DNA of 64,000 bases from Siphonodentalium dalli (lineage: Eukaryota > Mollusca > Scaphopoda > Gadilida > Siphonodentaliidae). Positions 32,098 to 45,200 of this stretch are shown here, piece by piece; within the stretch, counting starts at the first letter, position 1; each line of letters begins with the position of its first letter. The notes beneath the pieces were generated by a model. The model searched no databases, was not told the DNA's origin, and was given only the letters and a program-made list of their open reading frames with translations. The position numbers were made by a program, and so were the translations under genes. Where the stretch lies: assembly GCA_032622095.1 (NCBI GenBank), contig CP136065.1:244963474-245027473 (forward strand), written 5' to 3'.

Positions 32098-33581
32098 TTA
32101 GCTCTGTATGAAAGGAGCAGCTCGTTTCTTCTTGGTCGGTTGTTTCTTCCCAAATTGCCCAGCGACGATAGATTCCTCGACCTTCATCACTCGTTTCTCG
32201 TGTTCCGTCAGCGGTCTCTTCTTGCCTTGCTTGCTTAGAAGATTTTCGAGGCGTTCCTGTTGTAGATACACGGACGAAATCGTCTCCAGGAATCGGTCAA
32301 TTCTCTCGGGGAAATTGTCAATCTTCCGTTGTAATTCCTGTCCTTCGTCTTCCTTGTTTTTGTCTTCTGTAGTGGTCTCCGAGGTGCCGATTCCTGTCCA
32401 TTTCTTGAGTCGATTCAGCATAAAGTCCATAACCTCGTAGTCGTTGTTTATATTCTTCTTACCCGATCGGACAGCAGTGAATGTTTCGTTGAGCAATGAC
32501 AAGAACATGTTAACGAGAATGAACGTCGATGTGACCAAATAAAGGCAAACATATAATGGAGCAAGATATGGCTGAGCCATGATAAGTTCGTAAATGTCAA
32601 ACTTCCCCATCAACATAAGAACGCCGTACTCCATCGATGTAACAAATGTCGCAAAAGTGAATAACGAGTTGACGAAGGTGAGATAGAAGAGCTGTATGAA
32701 AGCAAGGAAAACTATCCAGAAAATGATACTGAAATGGAACATAGACCACGCCCCATGCTTTAATACACCAGCTAACAGAGCTATCTTCTTGTTGAATCGA
32801 AGCAATTTCAAGAATTTCATCGTCGCGAGGAAGAGTAGCCAGCCGATGAGGTATGAATAGATCTCGTGCCAGTAAGCGACGTATTGGAATTTCTGATAAC
32901 CATTGCCATTCGTTAACGAGAAATAATCAATTAATTTGAGAGTTTCAATAAACTTGTAAAAGTAAATTGCGATGGCAGAAATTGACAAAATAATGATGCT
33001 TGTTTCAACCAAATTCCAGAATTCTTTAAAATATGCCCATTTCTTTTGATAGAACTGTCTTCCCTGCAGAACCATAAAAATGATGATGTAGATAATATAA
33101 ACAAATTCACAAAGCAACTGGAAGATGTAGAACCCTGTACTGTAAGGGAGCAGCAGAACTGGTTCAAAACGGTACGACGGCAAGAAACCATTTGTTGGTA
33201 GGAACTCACCAACGATGGTCGCAACACCGAATAGATTGACCTGCGGGTTGTATACAGTGAACTCGACATAGACAGCCCGTGTGTACGGATCGATCCAGTT
33301 TTCTGTCTCGGCTACCGTTAATTTTTGTTTGATTGCTTCATCGGAGCCACGGAGGTCTAGGACGTATCCCCCTCCACCATACATCGTCCATTTAGCATAG
33401 TGTGGGTACCCGTCTAATTCGGATGCTGTCTTGTATTTGTAGCGGTCCAAAATGGTGCTCGAGTTAGCGGCCTCACCGGACCAGCCCGTCTCAAAGTCTC
33501 CCTTCTCTTCGTTGAGTACACTGTAATCATCGTTACACTCTGTGCTTATCGCTTGGATGACCTCATGCACGTTACACGTAT
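32098..33581 (-). CDS. Polycystin exon 7: TOP domain end, S2-S6 and C-terminus
   Basis: Acceptor TTTGTACAATTTCAG precedes AT-ACG at 33581. Residues 456-949, stop TAA at 32098-32100. One unbroken exon codes for Cys457/Cys471 of the TOP domain, the VNLFGVATIVGEFLPTNG strand region, S2 (YIFQLLCEFVYIIYIIIF), S3, S4 (lacking a regular Arg ladder; LLFLATMKFLKLLRF), S5, pore and S6 (LVTSTFILVNMFLSLLNETF). The tail has a predicted helical, charged stretch (residues about 870-907) and a Lys-rich end. Confidence 0.95.
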
Positions 33582-36500
33582 CTGAAATTGTACAAAGTAT
33601 ATTCTGTTTAAAGTGATGTGAAACATTCCAGCAGGGTGATCGAATAGAAATGTTGTTCAAAGTAGTAATTTTTACAAATTTATATCCAAATTGACAACAC
33701 ACACCATCATTCTTATATATTAATTAATTGCAGTGACTCTTGATGGAGAAAATATTTTCGTTAGCTTATCGCAGATAGATGCGTCCCGAATCGAGTAGTA
33801 AATATTTACAATTGAGCATAGTTCAGACAATGTTTTCTATGGAGTGGTAGGGTCGCGAGGTTTCAATTTTTGGCGATGTTAGTAGAATGTTACATTTCTC
33901 CAGTTGGCATAGTGCCTGAATACTAACTTATCAGTTTTACGCACCCGAACAAGTACATAACATGTCTTTAACCCTTTACCCAACAAACCGGCCAAAACCG
34001 GCCAAATAAAGCTTCAACAGCCTAAAATATCTTCGGTCTGTCTCAATAGAACCATACACATATGGATATCATTGGAACCGGCTCCTTGACCACATTGTGA
34101 TAGTTACAGTTATGCCCTGTGCCAATGCATTCTCTTATATATACGAGTCGACCATAGGTCGCCTCGCATATATAAGAGAATGCATTGGCCTAAAAAAAAC
34201 TTTTTACCATTTTTTCTTACATTCTTTAACAATTTTATAATTTTTAATGTGTTAAGCCAATGCATTCTCTTATATATGCGAGGCGACCTATGGTCGACTC
34301 GCATATATAAGAGAATGCATTGGCACAGGGCCCTTCTGCTGGGTAAAGGGTTAACCCTCCAAGACTGCAAAGATAATTTTCCATTTCTCAGGCTCACATG
34401 CATGGTCCCGAAAAACCCTACAGTGCAATCTTTTTAACACTTTCATGACTGGAGCTTCCTGAAATTTTGCGAAAACCCCGTGCCAATGCATTCTATTATA
34501 TATTAGAGAGATTACATTGGCCTAACAATATTTACCTTTACCTTGTAAGCCACGGAATAAAGGCTCTGTCTAATATAAAAATATGCGCGAAGCACAGAGG
34601 GGAAGAGGCCCCTCTAATGCTGAATAAAGGGGGCCTGTTTCAGCTAGTTATATACAGTAATGCCCTGAAATAATCGACTCCTTAACCACTGCAGAATTAT
34701 GGGTAATTTTTCAGGATTTAGTCGGAAATATGGCTTGTTGCCATTCATCGGAAAGCTCTCACTGAGAGCTTTGCGATGAATGGCAACAAGCCATATTTCC
34801 GACGATATTTAGTCGGAAATATGGCTCGTTGCCATTCATCGGAAAGCTCTCACTTTGCGATGAATGGCAACAAGCCATATTTCCGACTAAATCCTGAAAA
34901 ATTACCCATAATTCTACTGTGGTTAACCCTTTGAGTGCCAGGCCGATTTTTGTATCAACCCATATACCCTGTGCCAATGCATTCTCTTATATATGCAAGT
35001 CGACCATAGGTCGGCTCGCATATATAAGAGAATGCATTGGCCTAACAATTTTTTTATTTTTTTTTACAATTTTTTACAATTTTAATATATTTTATTATAT
35101 TCTTTAACAGACTTATTGTGTAGGTTTAGGGCCGATTAGATCGGCCCCTGGCACTCAAAGGGTTAAGGAGTCGATTATTTAGGGCATTATTGTATATAAG
35201 GGAACTAAACTTATCAATGAGTATTTTGTAAATCTGTAATTTATTGAAGAAGGTAAATACAAGTAAAAATAGTAAATTGATGTAAATTCAGTAAACTTTC
35301 AGCTTAATTTTTCTTGCAGTTAGGTGACCACATTGAAACTGTTCAACTTTGAACCCGATATTCCACCTTAATTATATTAATGAATCAGATTTGCAATCTA
35401 TTGAAGAAAATAACTATTGTATACACCCGTCAGTAAGCCCGGGGTGGGGGATGTGGGGGGGGGCTAGTGCACATTTTTGCTCAAAAAGTGGGTACTGGGT
35501 TTACTCATGAGGACCCCCCCCCCCCTGTGCAAAAGTTCAGTTAGCCTTCATGTGCCGACCTACCATCATATTTTATACCAATACCATGTTTTGTATTGAA
35601 TAAAGATAATAATGTGTTTCATTTAAATTATTAAGAAGATAAAATCACATGATAATAACCAAAACAATGATAGACAGATACATTTGGGATCAATTTGAAT
35701 AAGGTTGTAAATTTTTTGATTAGCTTGTAAACACAATAGTGTTGTATCTGGGACTAATGATGAGTTCACAAGTTAATTTAATATAAGGGTAAAACAACTG
35801 AATTCATGCGGTCAAAATCCTTCAACCTTACCTCGCTGAATCCTGACCTGACGCATCACAGCATATCCCATAATACGAGATATCTTATCATCGATGAGAC
35901 CTCGTAAAAACACAGGCGGAGCTCCGTTATAATATTTCTGTGCTCTCAGTGATGGTACCAAGCTGTTCCGAGCCCACTCATAAAACTCCTGGGTGTTACG
36001 GACCTGTGTAAAAAAATATACTTGTAAAACTCCTGGGTGTTATTGACGCTGAATTGGTAATTTTTCACATGGCTATGCAGGGCTATCGGTGATCTCACAA
36101 ACCCAAACCAGTGGTTCACAGTGGTTCTGCCAGAAAAACAATCACTGTATATCAAGCCTGAGTTTAGTGTGCCTATTTGCATAGTGAGGTCCCCAGAGGG
36201 TGAATTTAGTGACGCTATCATGCATAGCGGGCTAGCATCACTATATTCACCCTCTGGAGGTCTTTAAGTACTCACCATAGAGAACGACAGGCTGTCATTT
36301 ATCATGAAGATATTATATATTCTAGAGGCAACCTTTTATCAGAGAAACGTACTCACTCATGCACTCACCATGACAGGTCGTTGTAATTGGAATTTTTCAT
36401 GAAGAATTTATACATTCTTGTGTCTGACTATATATGTACTCACTGTGGAGAATAACAGGTCATCTGTGCTGGCATTTTTCACAAAGAATTTATACATGCT

Positions 36501-39207
36501 TGAGCAAGCCTTGAAATAGTGTGTCTGTCATTTGCAGAATGAGGTCCCCAGAGGGTGAATTTAGTGATGCTACCCCGCATAGCATCAACAAATTCACCCT
36601 CTGGGGACCTCATTCTGCTTACACCTCAGCAGAATGAGGTTCCCAGAGGGTGAATTTGGGGATGCTAGCCCGCTATAAGGGTAGCATCACTAAATTCACC
36701 CTCTGGGGACCTCATTCTGCAAATGACAGACACACTATTTGAAGGCTTGCTATGTACTCACTGTGGAGAATGACAGGTCATCACTGTTGGCATTTTTTAT
36801 GTAGAATTTGTTTTCCAGGTTTTCTTTGAAGGGATAAGCGTACTCGCTGCGTCCACGATAGCTGATGATAATCAGAACCCAGAGGAAGAAGAAATAGAAG
36901 ATGATCTCCCGGATTATTGCCCACATCTTCACTTCTTTCTCTCGTTTCATTCTATCCTGTTCAAGTTTCACTTTGTCCAAAGGAATGTACCCTGCTTTGT
37001 TCGGTTTTGTGTACGCTGTGAAAAACAATTTAAATCATAAGATTTCATCATAAGTTATTTCTGGCATTGCCCGATATAACAATTTTGTCCTCACAACAAT
37101 GGGCTTACAACCTTATCTTTGATATGACTTTCGTTTTTCCTCACATTAATTCACACCAATCAGAATTCAGTAGCCGACCTATGGATCCAACATCATGCAA
37201 ACACGGCGTACTAGAGCAATGTCATCCCCACACCAAAAACACCCCCAAACAATATGTGAGGAAACTGAAATTGTGCAATAAAAAAAGTATATGGAGAAAT
37301 AATTAAAGAAAAATATTTCTTTTTTTGACAACACAATATAACTTTAAAGACAGTTTAACAATGATCATTATATTTCTTTATTACATGATTCTACCCTTAT
37401 TCCATTCAATAAACCCATTCTATAAATTGTGATATTAAACGTTCGTTTAATAACAGGAAATAGTGCCAGGTGACCTTTGACTTCCGGTTTGTCGACCTGT
37501 TAACATTCTGTACGCTACGTCTCAAAATACTATGGCTGGACTGGGGACTCGTTGTAGATCATCTATTTATTGACAACTCATTGTAACTTTAAAGACTATG
37601 AGTATACTGTAACCAAAAATATGAATAAATTATAAAACAAACTTTAAAGACAGTTTGAACAATGATCATTATATTTCTTTTCAATTTCTACTGTCAGAGT
37701 AACTTTGAATGGGACAAGTCATGTGATGATGGGATAGGGAGAGGGTGGGGTATAAGATGTTAGATATGGCAGATCATGGAACCAAATGGAAACATTAAAT
37801 TCTGACCATACAGTAAAAATTAGGCTAAAAAAAATTGGTTTTGATTCTCAGGCATAGCCGCATTGAAAATAAAAGGTCAGCAGACCACAGTGTCCCCCGA
37901 CAACATGGCAAGTCGATGCCGCTTTGTTAGAGAAATTAAAAAAAAATGTTGAAATTTTCTCAGTCGAAAAGGGTTAATAACTCCATTTATTAGCTATATA
38001 GATGTTGCAAATCACCAACATGTTAGGAACAATATCCCAGAGTTTCAAATCTCTACATTTAAAACTGTAGGAGGAGTTGATTACACCATGAAGGTACCCA
38101 ATCTCATCCAAAAGGCAAAAATGTTCCAAATTTTCTAAGTCGAAAACCCCCCCAAAAATATGGAAAAAAATGATATTTTTTATTAGCTATATAGATGTTG
38201 CATATCACCAACATGTTAGGAACAATATCCCAGAGTTTCAAATCTCTACATTTAAAACTGTAGGAGGAGTTGATTACACCATGAAGGTACCCAATCTCAT
38301 CCAAAAGGCAAAAATGTTCCAAATTTTCTAAGTCGAAAACCCCCCCAAAAATATGGAAAAAATGATATTTTGGATTAGCTATATAGATGTTGCAAATCAC
38401 CAATATGTTAGGAACAATATCCCAGAGTTTCAAATCTCTACGTTTAAAACTGTACGAGGAGTTGATTACACCATGAAGGTACCCAATCTCGGACGGACGG
38501 ACGGACGGACGAGGGTCATTTCTATAGTCCTCCGACGGAAACGTCGGGGGACAAAAATGGCCCACATTGGAGCATTTTATTTTTATTTTTTATTTCACTG
38601 TAGTTGCAAACCAGTAACACGAAAATAGGAAACTGCCACACGGCAATTAGGTTTGTTTCAAATATTGAATAGGAGCTAAATACAACAGTGTTTGTGCGGA
38701 TAATCTACAAAAGACCACAGGCAACAATAACTATCAGGTATATATTGTCACCACAGGCTGTCCAAACTCCCAAGTTTATTGGTAAAATATGTTGAAATAT
38801 TTCGATAAAAAGCAGGAAGTTATACCCGTTATACGCGGGCCACAGTAAAAACACATCTATAAAGAGCATACTGGTGCAGAAATAGGTCCATAGTGAGCAT
38901 ATTTTTTTTTTTATTTATTCAATTAATTTTTTTTAATAAAACTGAGAGCTCTCCGATGAATGGCAACAAGCCATATTTCAGACTAAAACCTGAAAAGTTA
39001 CATATAATTCTGCTGTGGTTAAGGAGTCAATTATTTAGGGCATTGCTGTATGAGTGCGATAATAACATACTTAATTCTAGAACTGAATGTGAGAATCCAT
39101 TCAGGAGTTATTATAAGATTCTGAGGACCTCTTTGTGTTTATAAATGGAATGGGTTTAAAGGTACTTAATCCGATTAAGCACCCCTCAATTACTATTTAT
39201 TTTGCTT

Positions 39208-39239
<32 letters not shown>

Positions 39240-42200
39240 AACTTAAATCTATTATTTTCACCAAATTAAATCTATTATTTTCACCACCTGGAATATCTAG
39301 TGGCCCAGTAAAAGTCGATGAGAAGACCAAATAGCGGATGAAGATGGATAACTAAAATCAAGTGGCTTTTTTGTGTCAGATATTTGACACACCTGCAATA
39401 TTTCATTGTACAAAATGTTGATAACTAAAAGGTTTTGGGCAAAATCAGCAGGCCAATCAAATAAATTAAGAACAGAGACGCTAAACATGTACTCTATTAT
39501 ATCTGGGGATCCATATATAAATAAACAGTTATCACATTGTTTCTGGGGATCCATATATAAATTAACAGTTATCACATTGTTTCTGGGGATCCATATATAA
39601 ATTAACAGTTATCACATTGTTTCTGGGGATCCATATAAATTAACAGTTATCACATTACATCTGGGGATCCATATATAAATAAACAGTTATCACATTACAT
39701 CTGGGGATCCATATAAATTAACAGTTATCACATTACATCTGGGGATCCATATATAAATTAACAGTTATCACATTGTTTCTGGGGATCCATATATAAATTA
39801 ACAGTTATCACATTGTTTCTGGGGATCCATATAAATTAACAGTTATCACATTACATCTGGGGATCCATATATAAATTAACAGTTATCACATTATTTCTGG
39901 GGATCCATATATAAATTAACAGTTATCACATTGTTTCTGGGGTTCCATATAAATAAACAGTTATCACATTACATCTGGGGATCCATATATAAATTAACAG
40001 TTATCACATTGTTTCTGGGGATCCATATATAAATTAACAGTTATCACATTGTTTCTGGGGATCCATATATAAATTAACAGTTATCACATTGTTTCTGGGG
40101 ATCCATATATAAATAAACAGTTATCACATTGTTTCTGGGGATCCATATATAAATTAACAGTTATCACATTGTTTCTGGGGATCCATATATAAATAAACAG
40201 TTATCACATTGTTTCTGGGGATCCATATATAAATTAACAGTTATCACATTACATCTGGGGATCCATATAAATTAACAGTTATCACATTGTTTCTGGGGAT
40301 CCATATATAAATAAACAGTTATCACATTGTTTCTGGGGATCCATATATAAATAAACAGTTATCACATTGTTTCTGGGGATCCATATATAAATTAACAGTT
40401 ATCACATTGTTTCTGGGGATCCATATATAAATTAACAGTTATCACATTACATCTGGGGATCCATATAAATTAACAGTTATCACATTGTTTCTGGGGATCC
40501 ATATATAAATAAACAGTTATCACATTGTTTCTGGGGATCCATATATAAATAAACAGTTATCACATTGTTTCTGGTGATCCATATATAAATTAACAGTTAT
40601 CACATTGTTTCTGGGGATCCATATATAAATTAACAGTTATCACATTACATCTGGGGATCCATATATGAATAAACAGTTATCACATTGTTTCTGGGGATCC
40701 ATATATAAATTAACAGTTATCACATTACATCTGGGGATCCATATAAATTAACAGTTATCACATTGTTTCTGGGGATCCATATAAATTAACAGTTATCACA
40801 TTGTTTCTGGGGATCCATATATAAATTAACAGTTATCACATTGTTTCTGGGGATCCATATATAAATTAACAGTTATCACATTACATCTGGGGATCCATAT
40901 ATAAATAAACAGTTATCACATTACATCTGGGGATCCATATAAATTAACAGTTATCACATTGTTTCTGGGGATCCATATAAATTAACAGTTATCACATTGT
41001 TTCTGGGGATCCATATAAATTAACAGTTATCACATTGTTTCTGGGGATCCATATATAAATTAACAGTTATCACATTGTTTCTGGGGATCCATATATATTA
41101 ACAGTTATCACATTGTTTTTGGGTTCCATATAAATTAACAGTTATCACATTGTTTGTGGTATTTCCTTGGGTTGACAAATCCTTACGTTATATCCACGGC
41201 ACCAACCTGAATTATGTGGATCATGGAGATACTCCTCATCCGCTTCCAGTTCCACCTTTTCTTCATCTTCTTCGCCGCCCTCGTCTTCACCAGGGTTTTT
41301 GAAGATGAGAGATAGGACCACAGCGACCAGAATAACCTACAAAAAACATATTAGACTACAACTGCTGAAAACCAACAAAACAAAATATTAGATTAAAATG
41401 ACTGAAAACCTACAAAACAAAATATTAGCCTAAAACGGCTGAAAACCTACAAAACAAAATATTAGATTAAAACGACTAAAAACCTACAAAACAAAATATT
41501 AGATTAAAACGGCTGAAAACCTACAATACAAAATAAAATAGTTAAAAAGGGCTAAAAACACATACAAAACAGAACAGAATAAATTAAGTTTAAAGGTACT
41601 CAACCCGTAAAGAGGGTCCCCATCTCAACAGATTCCAACAACAACAATCCGATCAGAGGGTCCTATATTACTATTTCTTTGGCTTTGGGGGTAAAAAATA
41701 TATGATTCGAGTCGTGGAACCCATCAAACAAAGCTCAGAGTTATTAGATATTGATTTTTCAAATTTGTTATGTTCTCGAGATGAGTACCAATAACTGCCG
41801 TAATCTGCTCTGGATGTGTACTCCAAATCTATTCAAACAGACAAGGATGAATAACTCTAAAATCAAGTGGTAATTTTAACGCAATTTTGACTGAGTTCTG
41901 GGCCAGATAGTATTCCCGATAATGAAAAATAATAGATTTCTAAAATCGATATCTAACAAATCTGAGCTTTGATGGGTGACTTCCTCGACTCGAATCAAAT
42001 ATTTTTGACCCCCGAAGCCATTGAAATAGTAATTGAGAGGAGTTTTATCGGGTTGAGTACCTTTAAAGGGGTTACACTGTACACTAAATCAAATAGCGTG
42101 ACAGGTACAGGGGTGGCTTACCATGCCAGCTTGGTTATCTCAGAGCGTGACAGGTACAGGGGTGGCTTACCATGCCAGCTAGGTTATCTCAGAGACAATC

Positions 42201-45200
42201 ACTGACTGATTGTGGTTACTCATATAAGGATTAACTGTCATGTGGACTGTTGTTATGGAGATGTAACGGTGAGGTAAGTGTACATAACTTGTGTAAAACC
42301 CGAAGGGTTTTACATACAAGTTATGACCACTTACCTCACCGTTGCATCTCCATAAAAATAGTCCACATGACAGTTAATCCTTATATTTATATACATTTAG
42401 CGAAGAAGCCACTTTTGTAAATATATTTAAATCGAAAAGTGTATCGCGACAAGATCAGCCCAAAATATCCCATAGCACCCTTGCCAAAAGTTAATAGGAA
42501 CAATTTCTCTTCATATTGAAACCCGATGATGTATTAAGTCAGTCCTGCGCGAGTCCAAATGCGCCCAAAACATTACGCCTTCATCTTTCCAAACATAATG
42601 ACGTATCGATGGTGTTATTAGCTTGGTGTTATGATGCGTTGCGCATTCACCGAGAAATAACTGCACCTAGCCACGTGGGCGCCGACCAATCAGAATGCTG
42701 GATTTAGTGATGACAACACTTAGTGTGTAAATATAAACAAATGACTGTATGTATATACAGTAATGCCCCAAGTAATCAACCTCTTAACCACAGCAGAATT
42801 ATGGGTAACTTTTCAGGATTTAGTCGGAAATATGGCTTGTTGCCATTCATCGGAATGCTCTCCCCTCTCTCTTCCGATGAATGGAAACAAGCCATATTTC
42901 TGACTAAATCCTGAAAAGTTACCCATAATTCTGCTGTGGTTAAGGGTCGATTACTTAGGGCATTACTGTAGTATTCATTAGTATGGGATTTTTGGATGTT
43001 AATTTATATTCATGGCTGTATTGCAATTTACCTTGACAGGCTGCGTTATGAAGACCGACATAACAAATGAAATCAGCATTGAAGAGAGCCATGCCTGGCA
43101 TTTGTATTCGGAGAATGTGATTCCATAAGCAGTGACCAGCCCCGCTGACACCAATACCAGAATCGCCGTCAATATCCATGCGATAATAACGCACCACCAT
43201 GGCAGATCAAACTTCTTCTTCTTCTTTTTGCTTTTCTTGGATTTGTTACAAACCTCCTCGGAATCTTTATCACTCAGTGATATTGTTGATACCCCAGTAT
43301 TCTGCCTGTAGATGTATATATAGAATATATTTTTAGAATAACCAATGATGTCACCCCATTTTCTGGTATGTGTGATCCATAACTTATTAAATTGTACGCA
43401 TGATTCATATATCCCCATATTAATCGGGATTCATGACCATAGTAACTGGTATTCAGGATTCGACTTAATAGCTGGTAATAAGTTGCTTTTTTATAGAATT
43501 AATCTCATATCTCTCATTGTGTTAAAAGTTTAAAGATAGTATATCTCCTCTGGGCCGCAATTACAACAACAACCATATCATTTTCATGAAACCCGATTTC
43601 AAGACTAAAAATACCTTAGGATAGCCCAACTTCTGAGCTTAGTGTGTCTGTCATTTGCAGAATGAGGTCCCCAGAGGGTGAAATTAGTGACGCTATCCCA
43701 CATAGTGGGCTAGCATCACAAAATACACACTTTGGGGACCTCATTCTGCATGGCCTTATCTGCTATGGGAGACATAGACTCAGATTGAAGTTCCCAAATG
43801 GTGAATATTGTGATGTACACCCATTGGGAACCTTGATTATGCAATGTGTCATCTGCCAATTTGGGAATATATAGAGAAGCTAAAGTAAAAAAGAAATAGA
43901 ATCTATGTGAATAAGTTTCTATAGAAATTTGATAATAAAGTAAATTTCCAGAAAAGATGAGACCTAAGCAGAATGAAGTCCCCAGAGGGTGAATTTTGTG
44001 ATGCTATATAGCCTGCTATGCAGGATAGCGTCACTAAATTCATTCATTCTGCAAATGACAGGCACACTAAACTTGGGCTTGGCTGTGGGAACAAATATCA
44101 AACATTAAGCCTTGAAATAGTGTCTGTCATTGTCACTTACCAATATACGAGCGGCTGCGGCGCATAGATACTATGGAAGGCGGGATGGGGTGGTGGGTGG
44201 GTACTTACCAATATACGAGCTATGCGGTGCAGATACTATGGAAGGCGGGATGGGGTGGTGGGTGGGTACTTACCAATATACGAGCGGCTGCGGCACATAG
44301 ATACTATAGGAGGCGGGATGGGGTGGTGGGTGGGTACTTACCAATATACGAGCTATGCGCCTGTGGCGCATAGATACTATGGGAGGCGGGGATGGGGTGG
44401 TTGGTTTTTACTTACCAATATACGAGCGCCTGCGGCGCATAGAAACTATGGGAGGCGGGGTACTTACCAATATACGAGCGTCTGTGGCGCATAGATACTA
44501 TGGGTGGCGGGATGTGGTGGTGGGTGGGTACTTACCAATATACGAGCGCCTGCGGTGCATAGATACTATGGGAGGTGGGACGTGGTGGTGGGTGGGTACT
44601 TAATTACCAATATACGAGCGCCTGCGGTGCAGATACTATGGGAGGCAGGATGGGGTGGTGGGTGGGTACTTACCAATATACGAGCGCCTGCGGCGCATAG
44701 ATACTATGGGAGGCGGGATGTGGTGGTGGGTGGGTACTTACCAATATACGAGCGCCTGCGGCGCATAGATACTATGGGAGGCGGGATGAGGTGAATTAGC
44801 GGGCTAGCATCACCAAATTCCCCCTGTAGGGACCTCATTCTGCAAATGACAGACACACTATTTCCAATATTAATGTTCTATCATTTTTTCCAGTGCTTAA
44901 AGGCTCACTTAATTTTCGAGTCACCGATTATTTTTTATAGTGCCTTGATATACAGCCTGCAAATGACACGCACACTAAACTCAAGTCTTGGGACCTCATT
45001 CTGAAAATGTTAGACACACTAAATCCAGACTTAAGACTGACAGTCGCGGTTGTTAGCACATTATGACACGGTCGGTTAGAATACTCTGCCAATACACAAA
45101 ATTGCTCAGTTAATAAGTCAATTTGATTCAAACTTTACGAAAAATTTAAAATATATCGTCGACCATGATAATTGTTTCAGCCTAGCTCATACAATAAGAA

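Noticed and set aside
32931-33269. Alternative minus-strand frame inside the polycystin exon
   Set aside because: It overlaps, in another frame, a region with unmistakable polycystin homology.
34110-34437. Open frames with CILLYMR-GDLWSTRIYKRMHW-type peptides on both strands, recurring at several places
   Set aside because: They are translations of the 70-bp MITE palindrome, which is why the same peptide appears on both strands.
39503-41155. Regular 40-bp repeat as a CRISPR or centromeric satellite
   Set aside because: No spacers, and it lies within an intron of an expressed-type gene; it is an ordinary minisatellite.
44173-44794. Plus-strand open frames with Gly/Trp/Tyr-rich repeats
   Set aside because: They run antisense through the tandem array; the minus-strand splice-like structure is the more informative reading.
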